The translations under genes and the position numbers were made by a program. A stretch of DNA of 64,000 nucleotides from Corynebacterium minutissimum (GTDB lineage Bacteria > Actinomycetota > Actinomycetes > Mycobacteriales > Mycobacteriaceae): the NCBI RefSeq assembly GCF_000805675.1, contig NZ_JSEF01000008.1, positions 36,820 through 100,819 on the forward strand, read 5' to 3'. Position 1 is the stretch's first letter, and each line of letters begins with the position of its first letter. Below are positions 1 to 9,746 of this stretch, piece after piece. Below the pieces are notes generated by a model. It had not been told where the DNA came from, did no database searches, and saw nothing but the letters and a program-made list of their open reading frames with translations.

Positions 1-60
1 CTGGTAGCAGGCCTGCGCGCGACCGCGCGGGTCTATATTGACGACGAGCTCGTGTCCTAG
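1..60 (+). CDS. 3' end of an unidentified gene (partial)
   Basis: An open frame runs from the window edge to a TAG at 58-60 and would encode a C-terminus ending in RVYIDDELVS. Only 19 residues are visible, so no family can be assigned. It ends 91 bases before the antitoxin gene and is on the same strand. A HigB toxin would normally sit just upstream of a HigA antitoxin, but this tail does not look like the HigB C-terminus as I know it. Confidence 0.35.
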   Translation: MVAGLRATARVYIDDELVS

Positions 61-151
61 ACGGCGCGCCACCTCGCCGCGATGCACTCTGTATTCTTAA
101 AGAGACGATGAAAGCTATGGGGGCTGCTACAGAGACTAAAGGAGACTGAAG

Positions 152-457
152 ATGGAAAGCGCCGATCTAATTCCCCCAGTGCATCCGGGAGAAATCCTGA
201 AAGAGGAGTTTCTTAAGGAACTGGGGCTAAGCCATCACTCGCTCGCACAGTCTCTTGGCGTTGCGCAGCGTCGTGTCGACGAGATCCTTGAGGGGAGATC
301 GGACGTAGATGCCGATATGGCTCTCCGGCTGGCCCGATTTTTCGGGATGAGTCCTGAGTTTTGGATGGGAATACAGAACCATTACGACTTAGACACGGCG
401 GAGCAGAAATTTCGTTCGGAATTGGAAGCCATCACGCCGCTGGCGGCACCGCACTAG
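152..457 (+). CDS. higA: HigA-family addiction-module antitoxin (XRE-type HTH)
   Basis: This is a 101-residue DNA-binding protein. The HigA signature HPGEILKEEFL is at residues 11-21, an XRE-type helix-turn-helix at about 29-50 (LAQSLGVAQRRVDEIL), and the typical C-terminal block FFGMSPEFWMGIQNHYDL at 63-80. HigA proteins normally bind and neutralise a HigB RNase toxin and repress their own operon. The start has a clear Shine-Dalgarno, AAAGGAG, 7 nt upstream. No complete HigB frame is present upstream or downstream, so it looks like an orphan antitoxin. Its last codons overlap by 4 bases the end of the convergent acetyltransferase gene. Confidence 0.85.
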   Translation: MESADLIPPVHPGEILKEEFLKELGLSHHSLAQSLGVAQRRVDEILEGRSDVDADMALRLARFFGMSPEFWMGIQNHYDLDTAEQKFRSELEAITPLAAPH

Positions 458-957
458 GAACGGTCGAAGTCGAGCTGCAGGTGTACGAGGCCGAGGCGCA
501 CGCCGTCCTTAGTGTGGATGTTGGGCATGCGGCCGGTTTCCACGAAGCCGAACTTCTTGTGCAGGGCAATGGACGCCTCGTTGGTATCCACGATGTAGGT
601 GATCATGGTCTGGACGTAGTCGTTGTCCTGCGCATGATCCATGAGCGTGGCCATGAGCTCACTGCCCACCCCTTTGCCGCGTGCGGATTCAGCAATGTAG
701 ACGGAGTCCTCCGCAGTGCCGTAATAGATGGCGGGAGTAACGAACTGGAAGTACGCGGCCCAGCCGACGATTTCGTCGTCGTCCACGGCGACGAAAACGG
801 GGTAGTCGTCTTTTTCCATCTGTGCCAGCCACTGCTTACGGTCCTCGACGGATTCCTGCCAGGTCACCAGGTTGGCCGCCGGCGTTGCGGCGGAAGCGGC
901 GTTGTAGATGGTGGCGATGGAGGGGGCGTCGTCAAGCACTGCGGGACGAACGTGCAT
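454..957 (-). CDS. GNAT family N-acetyltransferase (first of a tandem pair by position)
   Basis: The protein has 167 residues. The acetyl-CoA pyrophosphate-binding motif A is ARGKGVGSELM at 92-102, and the later GNAT block NEASIALHKKFGF is at 126-138. This layout is typical of phosphinothricin/amino-acid acetyltransferases (PAT/YncA-like). The true substrate cannot be read from the sequence. The start at 957 is chosen because AAGGA lies just upstream and the family begins right there (xxRPAVxxDAP). It is 11 bases downstream of a paralogous acetyltransferase gene on the same strand, so the two are probably cotranscribed. The shared motif spacing suggests an old tandem duplication. Confidence 0.85.
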   Translation of the reverse strand: MHVRPAVLDDAPSIATIYNAASAATPAANLVTWQESVEDRKQWLAQMEKDDYPVFVAVDDDEIVGWAAYFQFVTPAIYYGTAEDSVYIAESARGKGVGSELMATLMDHAQDNDYVQTMITYIVDTNEASIALHKKFGFVETGRMPNIHTKDGVRLGLVHLQLDFDRS

Positions 958-968
958 ACGGGTAATCC

Positions 969-1463
969 TTAAACCATGAGTTGCAAGTGGGCAAGGTCTA
1001 ACCACTGCCCAGCTTTGCGGCTGACTTCTTTTAGAGTTCCTACAGTGGCAAAACCGAACTTCTCATGCAACTTGATGGATGCGATGTTGTCCGCCACGAT
1101 AAGCGCCAGCAGCGTATGAACCTGTTCAACCTTGCGGGCATGCTGGACAACTGCCTCGAGCAGGCGTGTTCCCACCCCTTTTCCGTGGGCCGCGGGATCC
1201 ACATAAATCGTGGTCTCATAGCACCCTAGCCACACCTTCGGATCGCGGTAAGGGCGGTAGAGCGCCCAACCCAGATAGGCTCCGTCATCATCGAAAGCCA
1301 CAAAACAAGGGCAGTTCTCGCGGCGCAACCGGTGCAGGTACTCGGTGCGTTCTTCCACCGTGGCGGGCTCGCTACGGAAAATGAAGAGGGTTTCCTGAAT
1401 AGCCCAATTCAGTGTGGCGGTCATTGCGGGGACGTCGGCGTCCGTCGCTTCACGGATAATCAT
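969..1463 (-). CDS. GNAT family N-acetyltransferase (PAT-like)
   Basis: The protein has 164 residues. Motif A is AAHGKGVGTRLL at 91-102 and the late block NIASIKLHEKFGF is at 126-138, with the same spacing as in the downstream paralogue. This points to acetylation of a small amine or amino-acid-like substrate, but the substrate is unknown. The frame stays open upstream to 1721, but that part overlaps tatD antisense and has no domain. The start at 1463 is supported by the -10-like hexamer TAGTCT ending 7 nt before the ATG, with no Shine-Dalgarno, so the mRNA is probably leaderless. It is divergent from tatD with 24 bases between start codons. Confidence 0.85.
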   Translation of the reverse strand: MIIREATDADVPAMTATLNWAIQETLFIFRSEPATVEERTEYLHRLRRENCPCFVAFDDDGAYLGWALYRPYRDPKVWLGCYETTIYVDPAAHGKGVGTRLLEAVVQHARKVEQVHTLLALIVADNIASIKLHEKFGFATVGTLKEVSRKAGQWLDLAHLQLMV

Positions 1464-1470
1464 GCGCGCA

Positions 1471-1480
1471 AGACTACACT
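1471..1480. promoter_or_regulatory. Overlapping divergent -10 elements of two leaderless genes
   Basis: In the 24-base gap between the acetyltransferase start (1463, minus) and the tatD start (1488, plus), TAGTCT on the minus strand (1471-1476) and TACACT on the plus strand (1475-1480) each sit exactly 7 nt from their start codon. They share bases 1475-1476. Each promoter's -35 region must then lie inside the other gene's coding sequence. This is inferred from spacing and motif only. Confidence 0.55.
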
Positions 1481-1487
1481 CGCAGCC

Positions 1488-2312
1488 ATGTCTAAGAAGA
1501 AGCCACGCCCCACGCCCGTGCCCGCCGAAGGTTTGAGCCAGCTTATCGACGCCCACACGCACCTCGCCTCCTGCCGCGACGCCGACGCTGACCTTGTCGC
1601 CCGCGCTCATGCCGCTGGAGTTGAGCGCATCGTCTCCGTAGGCGATGGATTGGCTGAGGCGGAGAAGGCGCTGGCCGCAGCGCACGAGTTCGACAACGTG
1701 TATGCCGCGTGCGCGATTCACCCGACGAAGGCGCAGGAACTAGATGAGGCCGCCCGTGCTCGCCTGAGTGAGATGGCGGCGGACCCGCGCTGCGTGGCCA
1801 TTGGTGAAACGGGGCTGGACACCTACTGGATTCACCACGAGCCGGAGCGCACTGCGCCGCTTGACGTCCAAGAGGAAGCCCTGCGCTGGCACGCCGCGTT
1901 GGCGGCGAAGGTAGGAAAGACGCTCATGATCCACAACCGTGAGGCCGATGAGGATCTCATGCGAGTACTAGGGGAGTGTGCAGAGGCGCCGAAGGTGATG
2001 CTGCACTGTTTCTCCTCACCGCTGGAGGTGGCCAAGGAAGCTCTTGAGCGCGGCTATGTGTTGTCCTTTGCCGGCAACGTGACTTTTAAGCGCAATGAAG
2101 AGATGCGCCAAGCTGCGGCCCTTGCGCCGGCCGGACAGTTGTTGATTGAGACCGATGCTCCGTACATGACTCCGGAGCCTTTCCGCGGTGCGCGCAATGA
2201 GCCGTCGCTTATTGGCCACACTTATACCTGCATTGCTGAGGCGCGTGGTCAGGCCGTGGAAGAGTTGGCGGCTGAAGTGAAGGAAACCTTCGCGAGCGTC
2301 TTTGGAGTGTAG
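1488..2312 (+). CDS. tatD: TatD-family metal-dependent DNase
   Basis: This 274-residue TIM-barrel hydrolase is of the TatD family (3'-5' exonuclease/DNase, often called YcfH). The metal ligands are visible: DAHTHL at 21-26 (H23, H25), GETGLD at 107-112 (E108), IHNR with H149, H173 in LHCF, and ETDAP at 221-225 (D223). The start at 1488 is chosen because the protein begins with a short basic tail followed at once by the first metal motif, and because TACACT lies 7 nt before the ATG (likely leaderless). It heads the tatD-rpf2-ksgA-ispE block conserved in corynebacteria and mycobacteria. Confidence 0.92.
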   Translation: MSKKKPRPTPVPAEGLSQLIDAHTHLASCRDADADLVARAHAAGVERIVSVGDGLAEAEKALAAAHEFDNVYAACAIHPTKAQELDEAARARLSEMAADPRCVAIGETGLDTYWIHHEPERTAPLDVQEEALRWHAALAAKVGKTLMIHNREADEDLMRVLGECAEAPKVMLHCFSSPLEVAKEALERGYVLSFAGNVTFKRNEEMRQAAALAPAGQLLIETDAPYMTPEPFRGARNEPSLIGHTYTCIAEARGQAVEELAAEVKETFASVFGV

Positions 2313-2326
2313 TTACCCGCCCAAAT

Positions 2327-2342
2327 TGTGACGATCTTCACT
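2327..2342 (+). promoter_or_regulatory. GlxR-like (cAMP receptor) operator upstream of rpf2
   Basis: The 16-mer TGTGA-cgatct-TCACT matches the GlxR/CRP consensus TGTGA-N6-TCACA at all but the last position. It lies about 220 bases upstream of the rpf2 start. GlxR control of rpf2 is reported in C. glutamicum (from memory), so this site is plausible. An AGGGGT string downstream near 2362 could be a RamA-type site but is too short to claim. Confidence 0.55.
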
Positions 2343-2467
2343 CTTTGAAAACCTGCAGCTCAGGGGTGGCGGGCGTGTTTCTTGTGACGAGTGTGTTGCT
2401 AGTGGCTGCGGCGCGGGAGGACTTCTCGATCGTTACGCGCTGTTACCGTATCGTTATCCAAAGTTAG

Positions 2468-2535
2468 CCCGGCATTGATCTTGCCGGGGCGCGCATTCTG
2501 TCGCGCAGAATCAGCTGCCGGGCGGATGCCTGGCA
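2468..2535 (+). promoter_or_regulatory. Structured leader of rpf2: three tandem hairpins with an alternative pairing
   Basis: Three stems follow one another: CCCGGCA (2468-2474) with TGCCGGG (2482-2488); ATTCTG (2495-2500) with CAGAAT (2506-2511); and TGCCGGGC (2516-2523) with GCCTGGCA (2528-2535, one G-U pair). The 5' arm at 2468-2474 is equally complementary to 2516-2522. The first and third hairpins can therefore be replaced by one long-range pairing, as in an RNA switch. I recall a leader-RNA attenuator reported for M. tuberculosis rpfB. Function here is inferred. Confidence 0.5.
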
Positions 2536-2558
2536 CGAAATACTGCAGAGACGAGTAG

Positions 2559-3713
<1,155 letters not shown>

Positions 3714-3746
3714 AACTGCGGCGCGCCGCGTATTAGTCTGGAAAAC

Positions 3747-4589
3747 ATGACACAACCCCACCTGCTGGGCCCGGTGGAGATCCGCGAGCTCGCTGCTGAG
3801 CTCGACGTCACCCCGACGAAGAAGCTGGGCCAGAACTTCCTCCATGACCCCAACACCATTCGGCGCATCGTTGCCGCCGCGGACCTCTCCGCTGAGGACC
3901 GCGTAGTGGAGGTTGGCCCGGGCCTCGGCTCGTTGACGCTGGGACTGCTGGGCGAGGTCGAACACGTCACCGCAGTGGAAATTGACCCGCGCTTGGCAGC
4001 GAAGCTGCCGGATACCGTGGCCCAGCGTGCACCGGAGCAGGCAAACCGCCTCACCTTGGTGGAAAAAGACGCCTTGACCGTGGAAAAGGGCGAGTTGGGA
4101 GAGCCCACAGCGCTCGTGGCCAACCTTCCCTATAACGTGGCCGTTCCGGTACTGCTACACCTGTTGGAGCTGTACCCCTCAATCCGCCGTGTCCTCGTCA
4201 TGGTCCAGCTGGAAGTGGCCGAGCGCCTCGCGGCCGCGCCTGGAAGCAAGGTCTACGGCGTGCCGAGTGTCAAAGCTGCTTTCTATGGTCCCGTGCGTCA
4301 GGCCGGCACAATTGGCAAAAACGTCTTCTGGCCCGCTCCTAAGATCGAGTCCGGTCTCGTGCGCATTGACTGCACGCGTCCCTATGATGAGGCACTGCGT
4401 CCGCAGCTTTTCGCGCTTGTCGACGCTGCCTTTGCCCAACGCCGCAAGACTCTGCGCGCGGCACTTGCTGGCCACTATGGCTCCGCCGCGGCTGCCGAAG
4501 AAGCACTGCATGCAGCCGGCATCGATCCGCGCCTGCGCGGTGAGAAACTCGGTGTCGAGGACTTTGTCCGATTGGCAGGCGCATCATGA
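3747..4589 (+). CDS. ksgA: 16S rRNA dimethyladenosine transferase RsmA/KsgA
   Basis: This 280-residue SAM-dependent enzyme dimethylates the two adjacent adenines in helix 45 of 16S rRNA. The N-terminal [12 protein letters not shown] block is characteristic, SAM motif I is [11 protein letters not shown] at 53-63, and the catalytic motif IV NLPY is at 126-129. The ATG at 3747 has TAGTCT at 3734-3739, exactly 7 nt upstream, so it may have its own leaderless transcript in addition to read-through from rpf2. Its TGA overlaps the ispE ATG in an ATGA, which implies translational coupling. Confidence 0.95.
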   Translation: MTQPHLLGPVEIRELAAELDVTPTKKLGQNFLHDPNTIRRIVAAADLSAEDRVVEVGPGLGSLTLGLLGEVEHVTAVEIDPRLAAKLPDTVAQRAPEQANRLTLVEKDALTVEKGELGEPTALVANLPYNVAVPVLLHLLELYPSIRRVLVMVQLEVAERLAAAPGSKVYGVPSVKAAFYGPVRQAGTIGKNVFWPAPKIESGLVRIDCTRPYDEALRPQLFALVDAAFAQRRKTLRAALAGHYGSAAAAEEALHAAGIDPRLRGEKLGVEDFVRLAGAS

Positions 4590-5524
4590 CCCAGCCACTC
4601 GCGCCGTCCTCACAGCTGTGGCAGGCTCGCGCACACGCCAAAGTCAATCTGCATCTTGGCGTCGGTGAAGCCCGCGAGGATGGATTCCACGAGCTCGCCA
4701 CGGTTTTTCAGGCTCTCGACGTCCATGATGTCGTCAGCTATCGCTGGTCAGAAGACACCACGGTGGAGGTCACCGGCCGCCACGCGAAAGGCGTGCCCGC
4801 CACGACAGATAACCTGGCTTGGCGTGCTGTGGAGCTGGTCGCCCAACGCCTCATGCTCCCAGCGACGGGCATCCTGACGATGGAGAAAAACATCCCTGCG
4901 GCGGGTGGCATGGCTGGTGGTTCGGCCGATGCCGCCGCAGCCTTGCTTCTAGCTAACCATGCTTTAAGCACCGAATTCTCCCGGGAACCTGTGGCTGAGG
5001 AGAAGCTCTTTGAGCTCGCAGCGGAACTGGGGTCCGATGTTCCCTTCACGCTCCTGGGGGGCACTGCCTTGGGCCGGGGTCGTGGTGAATTACTGACCTC
5101 AATGTTGTCGCGCGGTCGCTATATCTGGGCCATCATCACTAATGCTGAGGGGCTGTCCACCCCGACGGTCTTCCACAAACTCGATGAGCTTCGTGCAGCT
5201 GGCCGCGGAAGCTCCCCGCACCTCGATACCGAAGCGGTTGGCCAAGCCCTCATTAGCGGCAACCCACGTGAACTTGCCGCAGTCATGCACAATGACCTCC
5301 AGCCGGCCGCGCTGTCCTTGCGGCCAGACCTGCGCAAAATCCTTGAGACCGGCGAAGCCGCCGGTGCTTTGAAGGGGATTGTTTCCGGCTCTGGCCCGAC
5401 CTGTGCTTTCCTCTGTGAAGATGAGGAGACAGCAGCTGAGGTCGTGGCTCAAGTCTGTGCTGATAACCGCGGCACCCGCGGCCTGGTGACAACGGGCCCA
5501 GCTAGCGGCGCCACGCTGGTCTAA
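4586..5524 (+). CDS. ispE: 4-diphosphocytidyl-2-C-methyl-D-erythritol kinase IspE
   Basis: This 312-residue GHMP kinase phosphorylates CDP-methylerythritol in the MEP isoprenoid pathway. The substrate-binding start [13 protein letters not shown] and the ATP-binding loop [10 protein letters not shown] at 106-115 are intact. The C-terminal GSGPTCAFL block is also present. It overlaps ksgA by 4 bases and is the last gene of the plus-strand cluster. The convergent aztD-like gene ends 33 bases further on, with no obvious hairpin between them. Confidence 0.95.
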   Translation: MTQPLAPSSQLWQARAHAKVNLHLGVGEAREDGFHELATVFQALDVHDVVSYRWSEDTTVEVTGRHAKGVPATTDNLAWRAVELVAQRLMLPATGILTMEKNIPAAGGMAGGSADAAAALLLANHALSTEFSREPVAEEKLFELAAELGSDVPFTLLGGTALGRGRGELLTSMLSRGRYIWAIITNAEGLSTPTVFHKLDELRAAGRGSSPHLDTEAVGQALISGNPRELAAVMHNDLQPAALSLRPDLRKILETGEAAGALKGIVSGSGPTCAFLCEDEETAAEVVAQVCADNRGTRGLVTTGPASGATLV

Positions 5525-5556
5525 GTATTTAGCTAAAGGCGTATGGAGGGCAGGAG

Positions 5557-6849
5557 CTACAGAACCGCCATTTCCACCGGTTTCATCTCCAGTGGAATGC
5601 GCTGTGGTTCCTTGTCTCCGAGCAGATCGACGATGACGAGCTCCTCTTTAGCTGCGTCTGTGATGTAGGCATAGCCATTGGCCGCCTTCAAGATAGGTCC
5701 TGGCAGCTGCCATTCCTCATTTTCCTTCCACGGGGCAATAGCGTCGATCTTTTTCGTCACCTCGCCGGATTCAGGGTCAATAAGGTTGAGCTTGCCGTCG
5801 GTGGTGAGAACCAGTGCCTCCCCAAGTGGGCCGCGGGCCAAGGAGCGGAACCAATAGGATTCCCCGAGCTCGACTTTCTGGGCGGAGTAATCCTCAGTAT
5901 TAATGAGCGTGACCGAGGTCGGGCGCTCGAATTCGGCGTCCTTATCCGTCTTGTTGTCTGCCAAGATGACGTTGGACTCCTCGGAGCCAGCAGAGTTGCC
6001 TGAGCGTTGATAGCCGTCCTTGCCGGCATAGGCAGAAACATCCACTTTGTGGAAGTCACTGCCGTCGAAGACCACCGGTCCGTCTTCACATCCGAAGAAA
6101 AGCGTGCCGTTTCCGGCGGCTGCTTCGCCGTGTACGCCGGGGCATTCGGTAGTTTCTGCCAGGACTTTGCCGGACTTGTCTACGTGCTGAATGGTGTGGC
6201 GCTCGTCTTCAGTGCCCTTGGTGATGACCACCGAGCCGTCCTTGAGCGGCACGGCCACTCCGTGATGAGCTGCGCCGGTCTCAACGGTGTTGACTGGCTC
6301 GGCGTCCGCATTGCCGATGTCATCCGTCTTGTAGATTGTCGCCACGCCGTCACCATCGGAAAAGAGCGCGGTCAAGCCGTCATGATGCACCACGTGCCCA
6401 GCATGAGGTGCGTCCACGGAAACGTCGCCAAGCTTCGGCTCCGCCGTGTAATAGTGCTTGTGGTCGCCATGCGGCTTGGTGATGCGCCCGGTGTCGAAGG
6501 TGAGGAAGCTATCGCCCTTGGTCACCATGACATGGCGGTTATCGCCGGCATCACTGAGGCGTAGAAAGGCCTTCATGTCCTCGGTGCCAATGACTTCGCC
6601 GGTTTCGCCGTCAATAGTGGTGAGACCATCTTTGTGGGAGAGCACAATACGTGTGGGCAGCTGCGCTACCTCGGTCTCGCCCTCAGCGGACTCGAATCCA
6701 TCGTGGCTGTGGGCTGAGTCTGCAGAATCAGCAGCAGAGGGTTCAGTACTGCTTGGGGGAGTGCTGTCGTTATCAGGGGCGGAGCAAGACGTGATGGCGA
6801 TGGCCGCTGCGGATAGTGCAGCGCACAGGGCGAGAGTGTGGTTCTTCAT
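5557..6849 (-). CDS. aztD: AztD-like zinc-binding beta-propeller lipoprotein
   Basis: The protein has 430 residues and a signal peptide with lipobox ITSC (Cys22), followed by a Ser/Asp/Thr-rich linker. The mature part has recurring beta-propeller-type strands and no enzyme motif. Histidines cluster at H47/H49, H127/H130/H132 and H149/H152/H155/H156. This fits the AztD zinc metallochaperone family that delivers zinc to an ABC importer. No importer genes are in the window, so the partner is elsewhere. The ATG at 6849 has no Shine-Dalgarno. TACTGT lies 8 nt upstream inside a palindromic operator, so it is probably leaderless and metal-regulated. An alternative is a generic propeller lipoprotein. 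Confidence 0.75.
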   Translation of the reverse strand: MKNHTLALCAALSAAAIAITSCSAPDNDSTPPSSTEPSAADSADSAHSHDGFESAEGETEVAQLPTRIVLSHKDGLTTIDGETGEVIGTEDMKAFLRLSDAGDNRHVMVTKGDSFLTFDTGRITKPHGDHKHYYTAEPKLGDVSVDAPHAGHVVHHDGLTALFSDGDGVATIYKTDDIGNADAEPVNTVETGAAHHGVAVPLKDGSVVITKGTEDERHTIQHVDKSGKVLAETTECPGVHGEAAAGNGTLFFGCEDGPVVFDGSDFHKVDVSAYAGKDGYQRSGNSAGSEESNVILADNKTDKDAEFERPTSVTLINTEDYSAQKVELGESYWFRSLARGPLGEALVLTTDGKLNLIDPESGEVTKKIDAIAPWKENEEWQLPGPILKAANGYAYITDAAKEELVIVDLLGDKEPQRIPLEMKPVEMAVL

Positions 6850-6861
6850 ACAGAACGACAG

Positions 6862-6888
6862 TATTGCAAGTGAAAATCACTAGCAATA
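6862..6888. promoter_or_regulatory. 27-bp palindrome upstream of the aztD-like gene, candidate Zur box
   Basis: TATTGC-a-AGTGA-aaa-TCACT-a-GCAATA is symmetric around base 6875, and only 2 of 13 base pairs fail to match. It lies 13-39 bases upstream of the start codon. It covers the spacer between a possible -35 (TTGCTA, minus strand) and the -10 (TACTGT), an ideal position for repression. The GTGAAAATCAC core resembles zinc-uptake regulator boxes of actinobacteria. Assignment to Zur is inference from the AztD-like target. Confidence 0.6.
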
Positions 6889-6940
6889 AGATTCTGGGTG
6901 CGGGGGTAACCGTGGCGAGGCACTAAGATAGATCCTCGTT

Positions 6941-8806
6941 ATGGCGAACCTCATCAACCTCGAAAACGTAACCAAGTCTTTCGGTCTCAAGACCCTTCTC
7001 AACGGGGTCTCCCTCGGTGTCCAAACCGGCGACCGGATTGGCATCGTCGGTGTTAACGGTGGCGGCAAGACCACACTGCTGGAGGTCCTCACCGGCATCG
7101 AGCCGCCGGACTCGGGCCGCGTATCCCACAACTCGGACTTGCGTATGGCCGTGGTGACGCAGCGTTTTGAGGTCGACGAGTCTCTCACCATCTCCCAAGT
7201 CATTATCGAACCGCTAGGTTTGGAGACTTTCGAGTGGGCCTCCAACGCCAAAGTGCGCGATGTCTTGGGTGGTCTGGGCATTGTTGACCTCGGACTCGAC
7301 ACGAAGGTGGGCTCACTATCTGGTGGTGAGCGCCGCCGCGTAAACCTGGCCGCAGCGCTCGTGCAGGATCTCGACGCCGTGGTGCTCGATGAGCCCACCA
7401 ACCACTTGGATGTGGAAGGTGTGCAGTGGCTGGCCAATCATCTGTTGTCCCGCAAACTGGCGGTTATCGTCGTGACGCACGACCGTTGGTTCCTCGACAC
7501 CGTGGCTACCACGACCTGGGAAGTTCACGACGGTGTTGTTGATGCTTATGAAGGCGGCTACAACGACTGGACCTTTGCCCGCGCTGAGCGTGCCCGCCAG
7601 GCCGATGCTATCGAGCAACGCCGCCAGAACTTGGCCCGCAAGGAACTGGCGTGGTTGCGCCGCGGTGCACCGGCCCGCACGTCCAAGCCGCGCTACCGCA
7701 TTGAGGCCGCCGAGGCGATTATTGCGGACGTCCCAGCACCGCGCGACAAGGTTGAGCTCATGGCTTTTTCCAAGCAGCGCCAAGGTCGAGTCGTTATTGA
7801 GCTCGAGGATGCACAGATCACCACGCCGGATGGCCGCACGCTGGTAGACCACCTCACGTGGAGGCTGGCTCCAGGCGAGCGCATTGGCCTCGTCGGCGTC
7901 AACGGTTCAGGAAAGACCACGCTGCTGCGCGCCCTCGCCGGCGAGGTGGAATTGGCAGCCGGCAAACGCATTGAGGGCAAGACCGTGCGCCTGGGGTGGT
8001 TGCGCCAGGAGCTTGATGATTTGGATCCGGAGCGCAGGCTTCTCGACGCCGTCGAGGACGTCGCCACCTATGTCCAGTTGGGCAAGAAGGAGCTGTCTGC
8101 CTCGCAGTTGGCTGAGCGTCTAGGCTTTTCGGCCAAGCGTCAGCGCACTCCGGTAGGCGATCTCTCTGGTGGTGAACGCCGCCGACTGCAACTGACTCGT
8201 GTTCTCATGGCAGAACCTAACGTGCTGCTTCTCGACGAGCCCACGAACGACCTCGATATCGACACCCTCCAGGAACTGGAGTCCCTCCTGGATTCCTGGC
8301 CGGGCACCATGGTGGTCATTTCGCACGACCGCTACCTCATTGAGCGCATTGCGGATAACACCTATGCCTTGTTTGGGGATGGCAAGCTCACCAACCTGCC
8401 GGGCGGAATCGAGGAGTACCTGCGCCGCCGCCAGCAGATGGAGGCGGCTGCTTCACGCGGGGTTATTGACCTTGGCGAGAAGTCCTCGACTGCTGGCTCG
8501 GACACAGGTGGTACCTCGACTGATGCGACCGCGTCTGAGAACGCAGCGCCAGTCAAGCGCTTGAGTTCTCAAGAGGAACGCGAGCTTACCAAGAAGATGA
8601 ACGCGCTGGAGCGCAAAATGGCCAAGCTCGATGAGAAGACTTCACAGCTCAACGAGAAGATGGCCGATGCGGCCGAGAAGATGGCCTCCGGCGACGGCGA
8701 TTCCGCAGAGCTCTCCCGACTGGATTCTGAGCTCAAGGCTGTAGCCGCCGAGCGCGAAGAACTGGAAATGGAATGGCTCGAGCTAGGGGAGCAGCTCGAA
8801 GGCTAG
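6941..8806 (+). CDS. ABC-F family ATPase (Uup/EttA type)
   Basis: The protein has 621 residues with two ABC cassettes and no membrane segment, the hallmark of ABC-F translation factors. In the first cassette Walker A is GVNGGGKTT (37-45), the signature LSGGE (127-131) and Walker B-DEPTNHLD (151-158). The second has GVNGSGKTT near 320, LSGGERRR, and DEPTNDLD. An inter-cassette linker of about 80 charged residues matches the family's P-site tRNA-interaction motif. A C-terminal coiled coil (about 545-620, Lys/Glu heptads) is Uup-like and can bind DNA. ABC-F proteins act on ribosomes, some giving antibiotic protection; which applies here cannot be told. Confidence 0.9.
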   Translation: MANLINLENVTKSFGLKTLLNGVSLGVQTGDRIGIVGVNGGGKTTLLEVLTGIEPPDSGRVSHNSDLRMAVVTQRFEVDESLTISQVIIEPLGLETFEWASNAKVRDVLGGLGIVDLGLDTKVGSLSGGERRRVNLAAALVQDLDAVVLDEPTNHLDVEGVQWLANHLLSRKLAVIVVTHDRWFLDTVATTTWEVHDGVVDAYEGGYNDWTFARAERARQADAIEQRRQNLARKELAWLRRGAPARTSKPRYRIEAAEAIIADVPAPRDKVELMAFSKQRQGRVVIELEDAQITTPDGRTLVDHLTWRLAPGERIGLVGVNGSGKTTLLRALAGEVELAAGKRIEGKTVRLGWLRQELDDLDPERRLLDAVEDVATYVQLGKKELSASQLAERLGFSAKRQRTPVGDLSGGERRRLQLTRVLMAEPNVLLLDEPTNDLDIDTLQELESLLDSWPGTMVVISHDRYLIERIADNTYALFGDGKLTNLPGGIEEYLRRRQQMEAAASRGVIDLGEKSSTAGSDTGGTSTDATASENAAPVKRLSSQEERELTKKMNALERKMAKLDEKTSQLNEKMADAAEKMASGDGDSAELSRLDSELKAVAAEREELEMEWLELGEQLEG

Positions 8807-8831
8807 GGAGAAAGAAGCGGAAAAGCGAGCC

Positions 8832-9746
8832 TTAGCCGAAAAGCGCGGCGATGCCCAGCATCGCGGGCAAAGAAAGGAACGTGGTGAGGAAAACCGTATC
8901 GCGCGCTACGGTTTCTCCCACCTGGTAGGTGGCGGCGTAGTTGTAGACATTCTGCGCGGTCGGAAGCGCCGCCAAAATCAGCGCTGCGTAGAGCTCGTTG
9001 CCGCTGAGACCAAAAGCTACACCTGCGGCGAGAGCGATGGCTGGCATACCAATGAGTTTGAGAGCCGTTGCCACGATGGTGGGCAGGCGGTCGTTGTCCA
9101 GCAGCGAATCACCCTTGAGGGAGGCACCGAAGCTCATGAGAATCATGGGGATGGAGGCGCCACCCAGGATTTCCAACGGTGCCATGATGACGTCGGGCAC
9201 GGTCCACCCGACAGCAGAGACGATGAATCCCAAGACGGCAGCGATGACTACGGGTGCGGTAACACCTGACATCATCGAACTTATGACTGAGCGCAGATTC
9301 GTTCCTTGTGCATTGAGCCCAGCGATAATAAAAGGTGAGAGCACCGCCATCTGCAGCACCAACGCAGGCACAACGAAAGTGGCATCACCGATGACGTAGG
9401 TGGCGATGGGCAGACCAATGTTGACGGAATTGTAGTAGCTCGAGGCCGCCGCGCCCGCCATGGTTTCCGCGCCGCTGCGGCGGAAGAAAAACATACTCAG
9501 CAGTCCGTATACGCCCATTGTCGCCACCGATGCGACAGCAATAACTGCCACAACGGGGGAGGCAAATGCTGAAGTATCGGACTGCGCCACGCTGGAGAAA
9601 ATTAGCGCTGGCGTTGCCGCCCAGAAGGCGACCCGGTTGAACTGTAAACGGGCTTCACCTTTGCCGATGACACCTTTGTGTGCCAGTACGAAGCCCACAG
9701 CGATAACCACGAAGATAATCGCAAAGCCCGTAAGGACATCCAGCAC
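8832..9746 (-). CDS. AEC family transporter (auxin efflux carrier type)
   Basis: This 304-residue membrane protein has about ten hydrophobic segments in two five-helix halves, typical of the Mem_trans/AEC family (bacterial malonate, malate or sodium-linked carriers; MdcF/YfdV relatives). Recognisable blocks are the N-terminal VLAHKGVIGKGEARLQFNRV and the C-terminal ALPTAQNVYNYAATYQVG, where the family has a conserved crossover region. The substrate is unknown. It is convergent with the ABC-F gene (25-base gap) and has no metabolic neighbours that hint at cargo. Confidence 0.85.
   Translation of the reverse strand: MLDVLTGFAIIFVVIAVGFVLAHKGVIGKGEARLQFNRVAFWAATPALIFSSVAQSDTSAFASPVVAVIAVASVATMGVYGLLSMFFFRRSGAETMAGAAASSYYNSVNIGLPIATYVIGDATFVVPALVLQMAVLSPFIIAGLNAQGTNLRSVISSMMSGVTAPVVIAAVLGFIVSAVGWTVPDVIMAPLEILGGASIPMILMSFGASLKGDSLLDNDRLPTIVATALKLIGMPAIALAAGVAFGLSGNELYAALILAALPTAQNVYNYAATYQVGETVARDTVFLTTFLSLPAMLGIAALFG

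Noticed and set aside
361..972. A 203-codon plus-strand open frame
   Set aside because: It is antisense to the first acetyltransferase gene and out of frame with higA. It has no recognisable domain.
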